Source: Caenorhabditis elegans (taxonomy: Eukaryota > Nematoda > Chromadorea > Rhabditida > Rhabditidae). Taken from it: 64,000 nucleotides of DNA. The stretch spans positions 310,001 through 374,000 of the forward strand of contig NC_003281.10 in the NCBI RefSeq assembly GCF_000002985.6, given 5' to 3'. Under the pieces are notes generated by a model that saw only the letters and a program-made list of their open reading frames with translations, was not told the origin of the DNA and did not search any database. Both the position numbers and the translations under genes were made by a program. How positions within the stretch are numbered: the first letter of the stretch is position 1; each line of letters opens with the position of its first letter. Shown here piece by piece: positions 11,782-23,672 of the stretch.

Positions 11782-14700
11782 AAATTAGATGGCTTAAAAA
11801 AATTTGGGCAAAAATAAAAAGTTGTCTAATTTTGTTGAAAATGGGTAATTCATGTATGCTGCATTTAGAAAATCTAGGTTTAACCTATCAAAAATTGCTA
11901 AAAAGTGGCAAAAATGACAATTTATGGCAAAAAATCACAATTTTGAAGTTCCCATAAAATGGTTAGTTTTATAGTTAGAGGACTCAAAATTGATTTTCTA
12001 AGTTTTAAAAATTGCCCTTTTTCAGAATATATTGGTTTTGTACAATTTCCGAAAAATTATTTTTTTTGCCCAAAAAAAAAAGGACAGTCATTAGATGGCT
12101 TAAAAAAATTTGGGCAAAAATAAAAAGTTGTCTAATTTTGTTGAAAATGGGTAATTCATGTATGCTGCATTTAGAAAATCTAGGTTTAACCCATCAAAAA
12201 TTGCTAAAAAGTGGCAAAAATGACAATTTATGGCAAAAAATCACAATTTTGATGTTCCCATAAAATGGTTAGTTTTATAGTTAGAGGACTCAAAATTGAT
12301 TTTCTAAGTCTTAAAAATTGCCCTTTTTCAGAATATATTGGTTTTGTACAATTTCCGAAAAATTATTTTTTTTGCCCAAAAAAAAAAGGACAGTCATTAT
12401 TAGATGGCTTAAAAAAATTTGGGCAAAAATAAAAAGTTGTCTAATTTTGTTGAAAATGGGTAATTCATGTATGCTGCATTTAGAAAATCTAGGTTTAACC
12501 CATCAAAAATTGCTAAAAAGTGGCAAAAATGACAATTTATGGCAAAAAATCACAATTTTGAAGTTCCCATAAAATGGTTAGTTTTATAGTTAGAGGACTC
12601 AAAATTGATTTTCTAAGTCTTAAAAATTGCCCTTTTTCAGAATATATTGGTGTTGTACAATTTCCGAAAAATTATTTTTTTTGCCCAAAAAAAAAAGGAC
12701 AGTCATTAGATGGCTTAAAAAATTTGGGCAAAAATAAAAAGTTGTGTAATTTTGTTGAAAATGGGTAATTCATGTATGCTGCATTTACAAAATCTAGGTT
12801 TAACCTATCAAAAATTGCTAAAAAGTGGCAAAAATGACAATTTATGGCAAAAAATCACAATTTTGAAGTTCCCATAAAATGGTTAGTTTTATAGTTAGAG
12901 GACTCAAAATTGATTTTCTAAGTCTTAAAAATTGCCCTTTTTCAGAATATTTTGGTGTTGTACAATTTCCAAAAAATTATTTTTTTTGCCCAAAAAAAAA
13001 AGGACAGTCATTATTAGTTGGCTTAAAAAAATTTGGGCAAAAATAAAAAGTTGTCTAATTTTGTTGAAAATGGGTAATTCATGTATGCTGCATTTAGAAA
13101 ATCTAGGTTTAACCCATCAAAAATTGCTAAAAAGTGGCAAAAATGACAATTTATGGCAAAAAATCACAATTTTGAAGTTCCCATAAAATGGTTAGTTTTA
13201 TAGTTAGAGGACTCAAAATTGATTTTCTAAGTCTTAAAAATTGCCCTTTTTCAGAATATTTTGGTGTTGTACAATTTCCAAAAAATTATTTTTTTTGCCC
13301 AAAAAAAAAAGGACAGTCATTAGATGGCTTAAAAAATTTGGGCAAAAATAAAAAGTTGTCTAATTTTGTTGAAAATGGGTAATTCATGTATGCTGCATTT
13401 AGAAAATCTAGGTTTAACCCATCAAAAATTGCTAAAAAGTGGCAAAAATGACAATTTATGGCAAAAAATCACAATTTTGATGTTCCCATAAAATGGTTAG
13501 TTTTATAGTTAGAGGACTCAAAATTGATTTTCTAAGTCTTAAAAATTGCCCTTTTTCAGAATATATTGGTTTTGTACAATTTCCGAAAAATTATTTTTTT
13601 TGCCCAAAAAAAAAAGGACAGTCATTATTAGTTGGCTTAAAAAAATTTGGGCAAAAATAAAAAGTTGTCTAATTTTGTTGAAAATGGGTAATTCATGTAT
13701 GCTGCATTTAGAAAATCTAGGTTTAACCCATCAAAAATTGCTAAAAAGTGGCAAAAATGACAATTTATGGCAAAAAATCACAATTTTGAAGTTCCCATAA
13801 AATGGTTAGTTTTATAGTTAGAGGACTCAAAATTGATTTTCTAAGTCTTAAAAATTGCCCTTTTTCAGAATATTTTGGTGTTGTACAATTTCCAAAAAAT
13901 TATTTTTTTTGCCCAAAAAAAAAAGGACAGTCATTATTAGTTGGCTTAAAAAAATTTGGGCAAAAATAAAAAGTTGTCTAATTTTGTTGAAAATGGGTAA
14001 TTCATGTATGCTGCATTTAGAAAATCTAGGTTTAACCCATCAAAAATTGCTAAAAAGTGGCAAAAATGACAATTTATGGCAAAAAATCACAATTTTGAAG
14101 TTCCCATAAAATGGTTAGTTTTATAGTTAGAGGACTCAAAATTGATTTTCTAAGTCTTAAAAATTGCCCTTTTTCAGAATATATTGGTTTTGTACAATTT
14201 CCGAAAAATTATTTTTTTTGCCCAAAAAAAAAGGACAGTCATTATTAGATGGCTTAAAAAAATTTGGGCAAAAATAAAAAGTTGTCTAATTTTGTTGAAA
14301 ATGGGTAATTCATGTATGCTGCATTTAGAAAATCTAGGTTTAACCTATCAAAAATTGCTAAAAAGTGGCAAAAATGACAATTTATGGCAAAAAATCACAA
14401 TTTTGAAGTTCCCATAAAATGGTTAGTTTTATAGTTAGAGGACTCAAAATTGATTTTCTGAGTCTTAAAAATTGCCCTTTTTCAGAATATATTGGTGTTG
14501 TACAATTTCCGAAAAATTATTTTTTTTGCCCAAAAAAAAAAGGACAGTCATTAGATGGCTTAAAAAATTTGGGCAAAAATAAAAAGTTGTCTAATTTTGT
14601 TGAAAATGGGTAATTCATGTATGCTGCATTTACAAAATATAGGTTTAACCTATCAAAAATTGCTAAAAAGTGGCAAAAATGACAATTTATGGCAAAAAAT

Positions 14701-17700
14701 CACAATTTTGAAGTTCCCATAAAATGGTTAGTTTTATAGTTAGAGGACTCAAAATTGATTTTCTAAGTTTTAAAAATTGCCCTTTTTCAGAATATATTGG
14801 TTTTGTACAATTTCCGAAAAATTATTTTTTTTGCCCAAAAAAAAGGACAGTCATTAGATGGCTTAAAAAATTTGGGCAAAAACAAAAAGTTGTCTAATTT
14901 TGTTGAAAATGGGTAATTCATGTATGCTGCATTTACAAAATCTAGGTTTAACCTATCAAAAATTGCTAAAAAGTGGCAAAAATGACAATTTATGGCAAAA
15001 AATCACAATTTTGAAGTTCCCATAAAATGGTTAGTTTTATAGTTAGAGGACTCAAAATTGATTTTCTAAGTTTTAAAAATTGCCCTTTTTCAGAATATAT
15101 TGGTTTTGTACAATTTCCAAAAAATTATTTTTTTTGCCCAAAAAAAAAAGGACAGTCATTAGATGGCTTAAAAAAATTTGGGCAAAAATAAAAAGTTGTC
15201 TAATTTTGTTGAAAATGGGTAATTCATGTATGCTGCATTTACAAAATCTAGGTTTAACCTATCAAAAATTGCTAAAAAGTGGCAAAAATGACAATTTATG
15301 GCAAAAAATCACAATTTTGAAGTTCCCATAAAATGGTTAGTTTTATAGTTAGAGGACTCAAAATTGATTTTCTAAGTCTTAAAAATTGCCCTTTTTCAGA
15401 ATATATTGGTTTTGTACAATTTCCGAAAAATTATTTTTTTTGCCCAAAAAAAAAAGGACAGTCATTATTAGATGGCTTAAAAAAATTTGGGCAAAAATAA
15501 AAAGTTGTCTAATTTTGTTGAAAATGGGTAATTCATGTATGCTGCATTTAGAAAATCTAGGTTTAACCCATCAAAAATTGCTAAAAAGTGGCAAAAATGA
15601 CAATTTATGGCAAAAAATCACAATTTTGAAGTTCCCATAAAATGGTTAGTTTTATAGTTAGAGGACTCAAAATTGATTTTCTAAGTCTTAAAAATTGCCC
15701 TTTTTCAGAATATATTGGTGTTGTACAATTTCCGAAAAATTATTTTTTTTGCCCAAAAAAAAAAGGACAGTCATTAGATGGCTTAAAAAATTTGGGCAAA
15801 AATAAAAAGTTGTGTAATTTTGTTGAAAATGGGTAATTCATGTATGCTGCATTTACAAAATCTAGGTTTAACCTATCAAAAATTGCTAAAAAGTGGCAAA
15901 AATGACAATTTATGGCAAAAAATCACAATTTTGAAGTTCCCATAAAATGGTTAGTTTTATAGTTAGAGGACTCAAAATTGATTTTCTAAGTCTTAAAAAT
16001 TGCCCTTTTTCAGAATATATTGGTGTTGTACAATTTCCGAAAAATTATTTTTTTTGCCCAAAAAAAAAAGGACAGTCATTAGATGGCTTAAAAAATTTGG
16101 GCAAAAATAAAAAGTTGTCTAATTTTGTTGAAAATGGGTAATTCATGTATGCTGCATTTACAAAATCTAGGTTTAACCTATCAAAAATTGCTAAAAAGTG
16201 GCAAAAATGACAATTTATGGCAAAAAATCACAATTTTGAAGTTCCCATAAAATGGTTAGTTTTATAGTTAGAGGACTCAAAATTGATTTTCTAAGTTTTA
16301 AAAATTGCCCTTTTTCAGAATATATTGGTTTTGTACAATTTCCGAAAAATTATTTTTTTTGCCCAAAAAAAAGGACAGTCATTAGATGGCTTAAAAAAAT
16401 TTGGGCAAAAATAAAAAGTTGTCTAATTTTGTTGAAAATGGGTAATTCATGTATGCTGCATTTACAAAATCTAGGTTTAACCTATCAAAAATTGCTAAAA
16501 AGTGGCAAAAATGACAATTTATGGCAAAAAATCACAATTTTGAAGTTCCCATAAAATGGTTAGTTTTATAGTTAGAGGACTCAAAATTGATTTTCTAAGT
16601 CTTAAAAATTGCCCTTTTTCAGAATATTTTGGTGTTGTACAATTTCCAAAAAATTATTTTTTTTGCCCAAAAAAAAAAGGACAGTCATTAGATGGCTTAA
16701 AAAATTTGGGCAAAAACAAAAAGTTGTCTAATTTTGTTGAAAATGGGTAATTCATGTATGCTGCATTTACAAAATCTAGGTTTAACCTATCAAAAATTGC
16801 TAAAAAGTGGCAAAAATGACAATTTATGGCAAAAAATCACAATTTTGAAGTTCCCATAAAATGGTTAGTTTTATAGTTAGAGGACTCAAAATTGATTTTC
16901 TAAGTTTTAAAAATTGCCCTTTTTCAGAATATATTGGTGTTGTACAATTTCCGAAAAATTATTTTTTTTGCCCAAAAAAAAAAGGACAGTCATTAGATGG
17001 CTTAAAAAATTTGGGCAAAAATAAAAAGTTGTCTAATTTTGTTGAAAATGGGTAATTCATGTATGCTGCATTTACAAAATCTAGGTTTAACCTATCAAAA
17101 ATTGCTAAAAAGTGGCAAAAATGACAATTTATGGCAAAAAATCACAATTTTGAAGTTCCCATAAAATGGTTAGTTTTATAGTTAGAGGACTCAAAATTGA
17201 TTTTCTAAGTCTTAAAAATTGCCCTTTTTCAGAATATTTTGGTGTTGTACAATTTCCAAAAAATTATTTTTTTTGCCCAAAAAAAAAAGGACAGTCATTA
17301 GATGGCTTAAAAAATTTGGGCAAAAATAAAAAGTTGTGTAATTTTGTTGAAAATGGGTAATTCATGTATGCTGCATTTACAAAATCTAGGTTTAACCTAT
17401 CAAAAATTGCTAAAAAGTGGCAAAAATGACAATTTATGGCAAAAAATCACAATTTTGAAGTTCCCATAAAATGGTTAGTTTTATAGTTAGAGGACTCAAA
17501 ATTGATTTTCTAAGTCTTAAAAATTGCCCTTTTTCAGAATATTTTGGTGTTGTACAATTTCCAAAAAATTATTTTTTTTGCCCAAAAAAAAAAGGACAGT
17601 CATTAGATGGCTTAAAAAATTTGGGCAAAAATAAAAAGTTGTCTAATTTTGTTGAAAATGGGTAATTCATGTATGCTGCATTTACAAAATCTAGGTTTAA

Positions 17701-20700
17701 CCTATCAAAAATTGCTAAAAAGTGGCAAAAATGACAATTTATGGCAAAAAATCACAATTTTGAAGTTCCCATAAAATGGTTAGTTTTATAGTTAGAGGAC
17801 TCAAAATTGATTTTCTAAGTCTTAAAAATTGCCCTTTTTCAGAATATTTTGGTGTTGTACAATTTCCAAAAAATTATTTTTTTTGCCCAAAAAAAAAAGG
17901 ACAGTCATTATTAGTTGGCTTAAAAAAATTTGGGCAAAAATAAAAAGTTGTCTAATTTTGTTGAAAATGGGTAATTCATGTATGCTGCATTTAGAAAATC
18001 TAGGTTTAACCCATCAAAAATTGCTAAAAAGTGGCAAAAATGACAATTTATGGCAAAAAATCACAATTTTGAAGTTCCCATAAAATGGTTAGTTTTATAG
18101 TTAGAGGACTCAAAATTGATTTTCTAAGTCTTAAAAATTGCCCTTTTTCAGAATATATTGGTTTTGTACAATTTCCGAAAAATTATTTTTTTTGCCCAAA
18201 AAAAAAAGGACAGTCATTAGTTGGCTTAAAAAAATTTGGGCAAAAATAAAAAGTTGTCTAATTTTGTTGAAAATGGGTAATTCATGTATGCTGCATTTAC
18301 AAAATCTAGGTTTAACCTATCAAAAATTGCTAAAAAGTGGCAAAAATGACAATTTATGGCAAAAAATCACAATTTTGAAGTTCCCATAAAATGGTTAGTT
18401 TTATAGTTAGAGGACTCAAAATTGATTTTCTAAGTCTTAAAAATTGCCCTTTTTCAGAATATTTTGGTGTTGTACAATTTCCAAAAAATTATTTTTTTTG
18501 CCCAAAAAAAAAAGGACAGTCATTATTAGTTGGCTTAAAAAAATTTGGGCAAAAATAAAAAGTTGTCTAATTTTCTTGAAAATGGGTAATTCATGTATGC
18601 TGCATTTAGAAAATCTAGGTTTAACCCATCAAAAATTGCTAAAAAGTGGCAAAAATGACAATTTATGGCAAAAAATCACAATTTTGAAGTTCCCATAAAA
18701 TGGTTAGTTTTATAGTTAGAGGACTCAAAATTGATTTTCTAAGTCTTAAAAATTGCCCTTTTTCAGAATATATTGGTGTTGTACAATTTCCAAAAAATTA
18801 TTTTTTTTGCCCAAAAAAAAAAGGACAGTCATTATTAGTTGGCTTAAAAAAATTTGGGCAAAAATAAAAAGTTGTCTAATTTTCTTGAAAATGGGTAATT
18901 CATGTATGCTGCATTTAGAAAATCTAGGTTTAACCCATCAAAAATTGCTAAAAAGTGGCAAAAATGACAATTTATGGCAAAAAATCACAATTTTGAAGTT
19001 CCCATAAAATGGTTAGTTTTATAGTTAGAGGACTCAAAATTGATTTTCTAAGTCTTAAAAATTGCCCTTTTTCAGAATATATTGGTTTTGTACAATTTCC
19101 AAAAAATTATTTTTTTTGCCCAAAAAAAAAAGGACAGTCATTAGATGGCTTAAAAAAATTTGGGCAAAAATAAAAAGTTGTCTAATTTTCTTGAAAATGG
19201 GTAATTCATGTATGCTGCATTTAGAAAATCTAGGTTTAACCCATCAAAAATTGCTAAAAAGTGGCAAAAATGACAATTTATGGCAAAAAATCACAATTTT
19301 GATGTTCCCATAAAATGGTTAGTTTTATAGTTAGAGGACTCAAAATTGATTTTCTGAGTCTTAAAAATTGCCCTTTTTCAGAATATATTAGTTTTGTACA
19401 ATTTCCAAAAAATTATTTTTTTTGCCCAAAAAAAAAAGGACAGTCATTATTAGTTGGCTTAAAAAAATTTGGGCAAAAATAAAAAGTTGTCTAATTTTCT
19501 TGAAAATGGGTAATTCATGTATGCTGCATTTAGAAAATCTAGGTTTAACCCATCAAAAATTGCTAAAAAGTGGCAAAAATGACAATTTATGGCAAAAAAT
19601 CACAATTTTGATGTTCCCATAAAATGGTTAGTTTTATAGTTAGAGGACTCAAAATTGATTTTCTGAGTCTTAAAAATTGCCCTTTTTCAGAATATATTAG
19701 TTTTGTACAATTTCCAAAAAATTATTTTTTTTTGCCCAAAAAAAAAAGGACAGTCATTAGATGGCTTAAAAAATTTGGGCAAAAATAAAAAGTTGTCTAA
19801 TTTTGTTGAAAATGGGTAATTCATGTATGCTGCATTTAGAAAATCTAGGTTTAACCCATCAAAAATTGCTAAAAAGTGGCAAAAATGACAATTTATGGCA
19901 AAAAATCACAATTTTGAAGTTCCCATAAAATGGTTAGTTTTATAGTTAGAGGACTCAAAATTGATTTTCTGAGTCTTAAAAATTGCCCTTTTTCAGAATA
20001 TATTAGTTTTGTACAATTTCCAAAAAATTATTTTTTTTTGCCCAAAAAAAAAAGGACAGTCATTAGATGGCTTAAAAAATTTGGGCAAAAATAAAAAGTT
20101 GTCTAATTTTGTTGAAAATGGGTAATTCATGTACGCTGCATTTACAAAATCTAGGTTTAACCTATCAAAAATTGCTAAAAAGTGGCAAAAATGACAATTT
20201 ATGGCAAAAAATCACAATTTTGAAGTTCCCATAAAATGGTTAGTTTTATAGTTAGAGGACTCAAAATTGATTTTCTAAGTCTTAAAAATTGCCCTTTTTC
20301 AGAATATTTTGGTGTTGTACAATTTCCAAAAAATTATTTTTTTTGCCCAAAAAAAAAAGGACAGTCATTATTAGTTGGCTTAAAAAAATTTGGGCAAAAA
20401 TAAAAAGTTGTCTAATTTTGTTGAAAATGGGTAATTCATGTATGCTGCATTTAGAAAATCTAGGTTTAACCCATCAAAAATTGCTAAAAAGTGGCAAAAA
20501 TGACAATTTATGGCAAAAAATCACAATTTTGAAGTTCCCATAAAATGGTTAGTTTTATAGTTAGAGGACTCAAAATTGATTTTCTAAGTCTTAAAAGTTG
20601 CCCTTTTTCAGAATATATTGGTTTTGTACAATTTCCGAAAAATTATTTTTTTTGCCCAAAAAAAAAAGGACAGTCATTAGATGGCTTAAAAAAATTTGGG

Positions 20701-23149
20701 CAAAAATAAAAAGTTGTCTAATTTTGTTGAAAATGGGTAATTCATGTATGCTGCATTTACAAAATCTAGGTTTAACCTATCAAAAATTGCTAAAAAGTGG
20801 CAAAAATGACAATTTATGGCAAAAAATCACAATTTTGAAGTTCCCATAAAATGGTTAGTTTTATAGTTAGAGGACTCAAAATTGATTTTCTAAGTCTTAA
20901 AAATTGCCCTTTTTCAGAATATATTGGTGTTGTACAATTTCCGAAAAATTATTTTTTTTGCCCAAAAAAAAAAAGGACAGTCATTAGATGGCTTAAAAAA
21001 TTTGGGCAAAAATAAAAAGTTGTCTAATTTTGTTGAAAATGGGTAATTCATGTATGCTGCATTTACAAAATCTAGGTTTAACCTATCAAAAATTGCTAAA
21101 AAGTGGCAAAAATGACAATTTATGGCAAAAAATCACAATTTTGAAGTTCCCATAAAATGGTTAGTTTTATAGTTAGAGGACTCAAAATTGATTTTCTAAG
21201 TCTTAAAAATTGCCCTTTTTCAGAATATTTTGGTGTTGTACAATTTCCAAAAAATTATTTTTTTTGCCCAAAAAAAAAAGGACAGTCATTAGATGGCTTA
21301 AAAAATTTGGGCAAAAATAAAAAGTTGTCTAATTTTGTTGAAAATGGGTAATTCATGTATGCTGCATTTACAAAATCTAGGTTTAACCTATCAAAAATTG
21401 CTAAAAAGTGGCAAAAATGACAATTTATGGCAAAAAATCACAATTTTGAAGTTCCCATAAAATGGTTAGTTTTATAGTTAGAGGACTCAAAATTGATTTT
21501 CTAAGTCTTAAAAATTGCCCTTTTTCAGAATATTTTGGTGTTGTACAATTTCCAAAAAATTATTTTTTTTGCCCAAAAAAAAAAGGACAGTCATTATTAG
21601 TTGGCTTAAAAAAATTTGGGCAAAAATAAAAAGTTGTCTAATTTTCTTGAAAATGGGTAATTCATGTATGCTGCATTTAGAAAATCTAGGTTTAACCCAT
21701 CAAAAATTGCTAAAAAGTGGCAAAAATGACAATTTATGGCAAAAAATCACAATTTTGAAGTTCCCATAAAATGGTTAGTTTTATAGTTAGAGGACTCAAA
21801 ATTGATTTTCTAAGTCTTAAAAATTGCCCTTTTTCAGAATATTTTGGTGTTGTACAATTTCCAAAAAATTATTTTTTTTGCCCAAAAAAAAAAGGACAGT
21901 CATTAGATGGCTTAAAAAATTTGGGCAAAAACAAAAAGTTGTCTAATTTTGTTGAAAATGGGTAATTCATGTATGCTGCATTTACAAAATCTAGGTTTAA
22001 CCTATCAAAAATTGCTAAAAAGTGGCAAAAATGACAATTTATGGCAAAAAATCACAATTTTGAAGTTCCCATAAAATGGTTAGTTTTATAGTTAGAGGAC
22101 TCAAAATTGATTTTCTAAGTTTTAAAAATTGCCCTTTTTCAGAATATATTGGTTTTGTACAATTTCCAAAAAATTATTTTTTTTGCCCAAAAAAAAAAGG
22201 ACAGTCATTAGATGGCTTAAAAAATTTGAGCAAAAATAAAAAGTTGTCTAATTTTGTTGAAAATGGGTAATTCATGTATGCTGCATTTAGAAAATCTAGG
22301 TTTAACCCATCAAAAATTGCTAAAAAGTGGCAAAAATGGCAATTTATGGCAAAAAATCACAATTTTGATGTTCCCATAAAATGGTTAGTTTTATAGTTAG
22401 AGGACTCAAAATTGATTTTCTAAGTCTTAAAAATTGCCCTTTTTCAGAATATATTGGTGTTGTACAATTTCCAAAAAATTATTTTTTTTGCCCAAAAAAA
22501 AAAGGACAGTCATTATTAGTTGGCTTAAAAAAATTTGGGCAAAAATAAAAAGTTGTCTAATTTTGTTGAAAATGGGTAATTCATGTATGCTGCATTTACA
22601 AAATCTAGGTTTAACCTATCAAAAATTGCTAAAAAGTGGCAAAAATGACAATTTATGGCAAAAAATCACAATTTTGAAGTTCCCATAAAATGGTTAGTTT
22701 TATAGTTAGAGGACTCAAAATTGATTTTCTAAGTCTTAAAAATTGCCCTTTTTCAGAATATATTGGTGTTGTACAATTTCCGAAAAATTATTTTTTTTGC
22801 CCAAAAAAAAAAAGGACAGTCATTAGATGGCTTAAAAAATTTGGGCAAAAATAAAAAGTTGTCTAATTTTGTTGAAAATTGCCCTTTTTCAGAATATATT
22901 AGTTTTGTACAATTTCCAAAAAATTATTTTTTTTTGCCCAAAAAAAAAAGGACAGTCATTAGATGGCTTAAAAAATTTGGGCAAAAATAAAAAGTTGTCT
23001 AATTTTGTTGAAAATGGGTAATTCATGTATGCTGCATTTAGAAAATCTAGGTTTAACCCATCAAAAATTGCTAAAAAGTGGCAAAAATGACAATTTATGG
23101 CAAAAAATCACAATTTTGAAATTCCCATAAAATGGCTAGTTTTATAGTT
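11782..23149 (+). repeat. ~37-copy satellite array, unit 304-310 bp
   Basis: CCCATAAAATGGTTAGTTTT recurs every ~305 bases from about 11951 to 22690. One truncated unit lies near 22690-22875 and a last unit ends near 23140. Units differ by a 3-base ATT insertion (ATTATTAG or ATTAG), A-run length, and linked variants (TTTAGAAAATC with CCCATC, or TTTACAAAATC with CCTATC). Each has a strong splice-acceptor-like CCTTTTTCAG and dense A/T runs. Open frames of 64-100 codons recur only because the units are near identical. Unit lengths are not multiples of three, frames do not run across units, and no start or splice context is shared with a flanking gene. I see no coding function. Confidence 0.95.
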
Positions 23150-23158
23150 AGAGGACTT

Positions 23159-23345
23159 TATTGTGATTTTTCATTTTGTGATTTTTTGCCATAAATTGTC
23201 ATTTTTGCCACTTTTTAATAATTTTTGACGGGTTAAACCTAGATTTTCTAAATGCAGCATACATGAATTACCCGTTTTCAACTAAATCAGGCAACTTTTT
23301 CTTTTGCCTAATTTTTTTTACTGTCCTTTTTTTGGGTCAAAATCA
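23159..23345. repeat. Inverted, diverged remnant of the satellite unit
   Basis: Directly right of the array the unit appears in reverse orientation. GATTTTTTGCCATAAATTGT, GGTTAAACCTAGATTTTCTA and AATGCAGCATACATGAATTA are complements of internal unit sequence, followed by a weaker match to the GGACAGTC end. It is more diverged than any array unit. With the forward unit to its left it forms a palindrome, suggesting that the ancestral element was a foldback transposon. Confidence 0.8.
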
Positions 23346-23381
23346 TTCACGCGAAGTCCAAGTTCTGCTTTCCTTTCCGGA

Positions 23382-23394
23382 CCCCCCCCCCCCC
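23382..23394. repeat. Poly-C/poly-G tract
   Basis: A run of about 13 C on the plus strand; the minus strand is a G-tract able to form a quadruplex. No gene is nearby except the 3' end of the minus-strand gene at 23673. Confidence 0.9.
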
Positions 23395-23580
23395 AAAATG
23401 GGTGTAGGCCTAACAGAAAATTACAACAAATTTTTTTTTTCAAATTTCGACAATATTTATACAATCACAGGTTATTTCTTTTTAAAAATTAGAAAATTAA
23501 AAAAAAATTCAGAGATCTTTTCTATCAAATTTGTGTGTGGGTGAGAATCTGTGGGATGTGGGGAAATGGGGAAATTTAAA

Positions 23581-23583
<3 letters not shown>

Positions 23584-23626
<43 letters not shown>
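23584..23626. repeat. (AT)n microsatellite
   Basis: About 21 AT dinucleotides, 47 bases beyond the stop codon of the minus-strand gene ending at 23673. It lies in or just past its 3' UTR. Confidence 0.9.
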
Positions 23627-23629
<3 letters not shown>

Positions 23630-23672
23630 TATGTGCAAATAGAAAATTATACAAAAAAAAATGGGGAAAAAT

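Noticed and set aside
12012..23040. Dozens of 64-100-codon open frames, almost identical in sequence
   Set aside because: They are the same satellite unit read in two frames. Lengths between units are not multiples of three, the peptides are Lys/Phe/Leu low-complexity, and identity is explained by array homogenisation.
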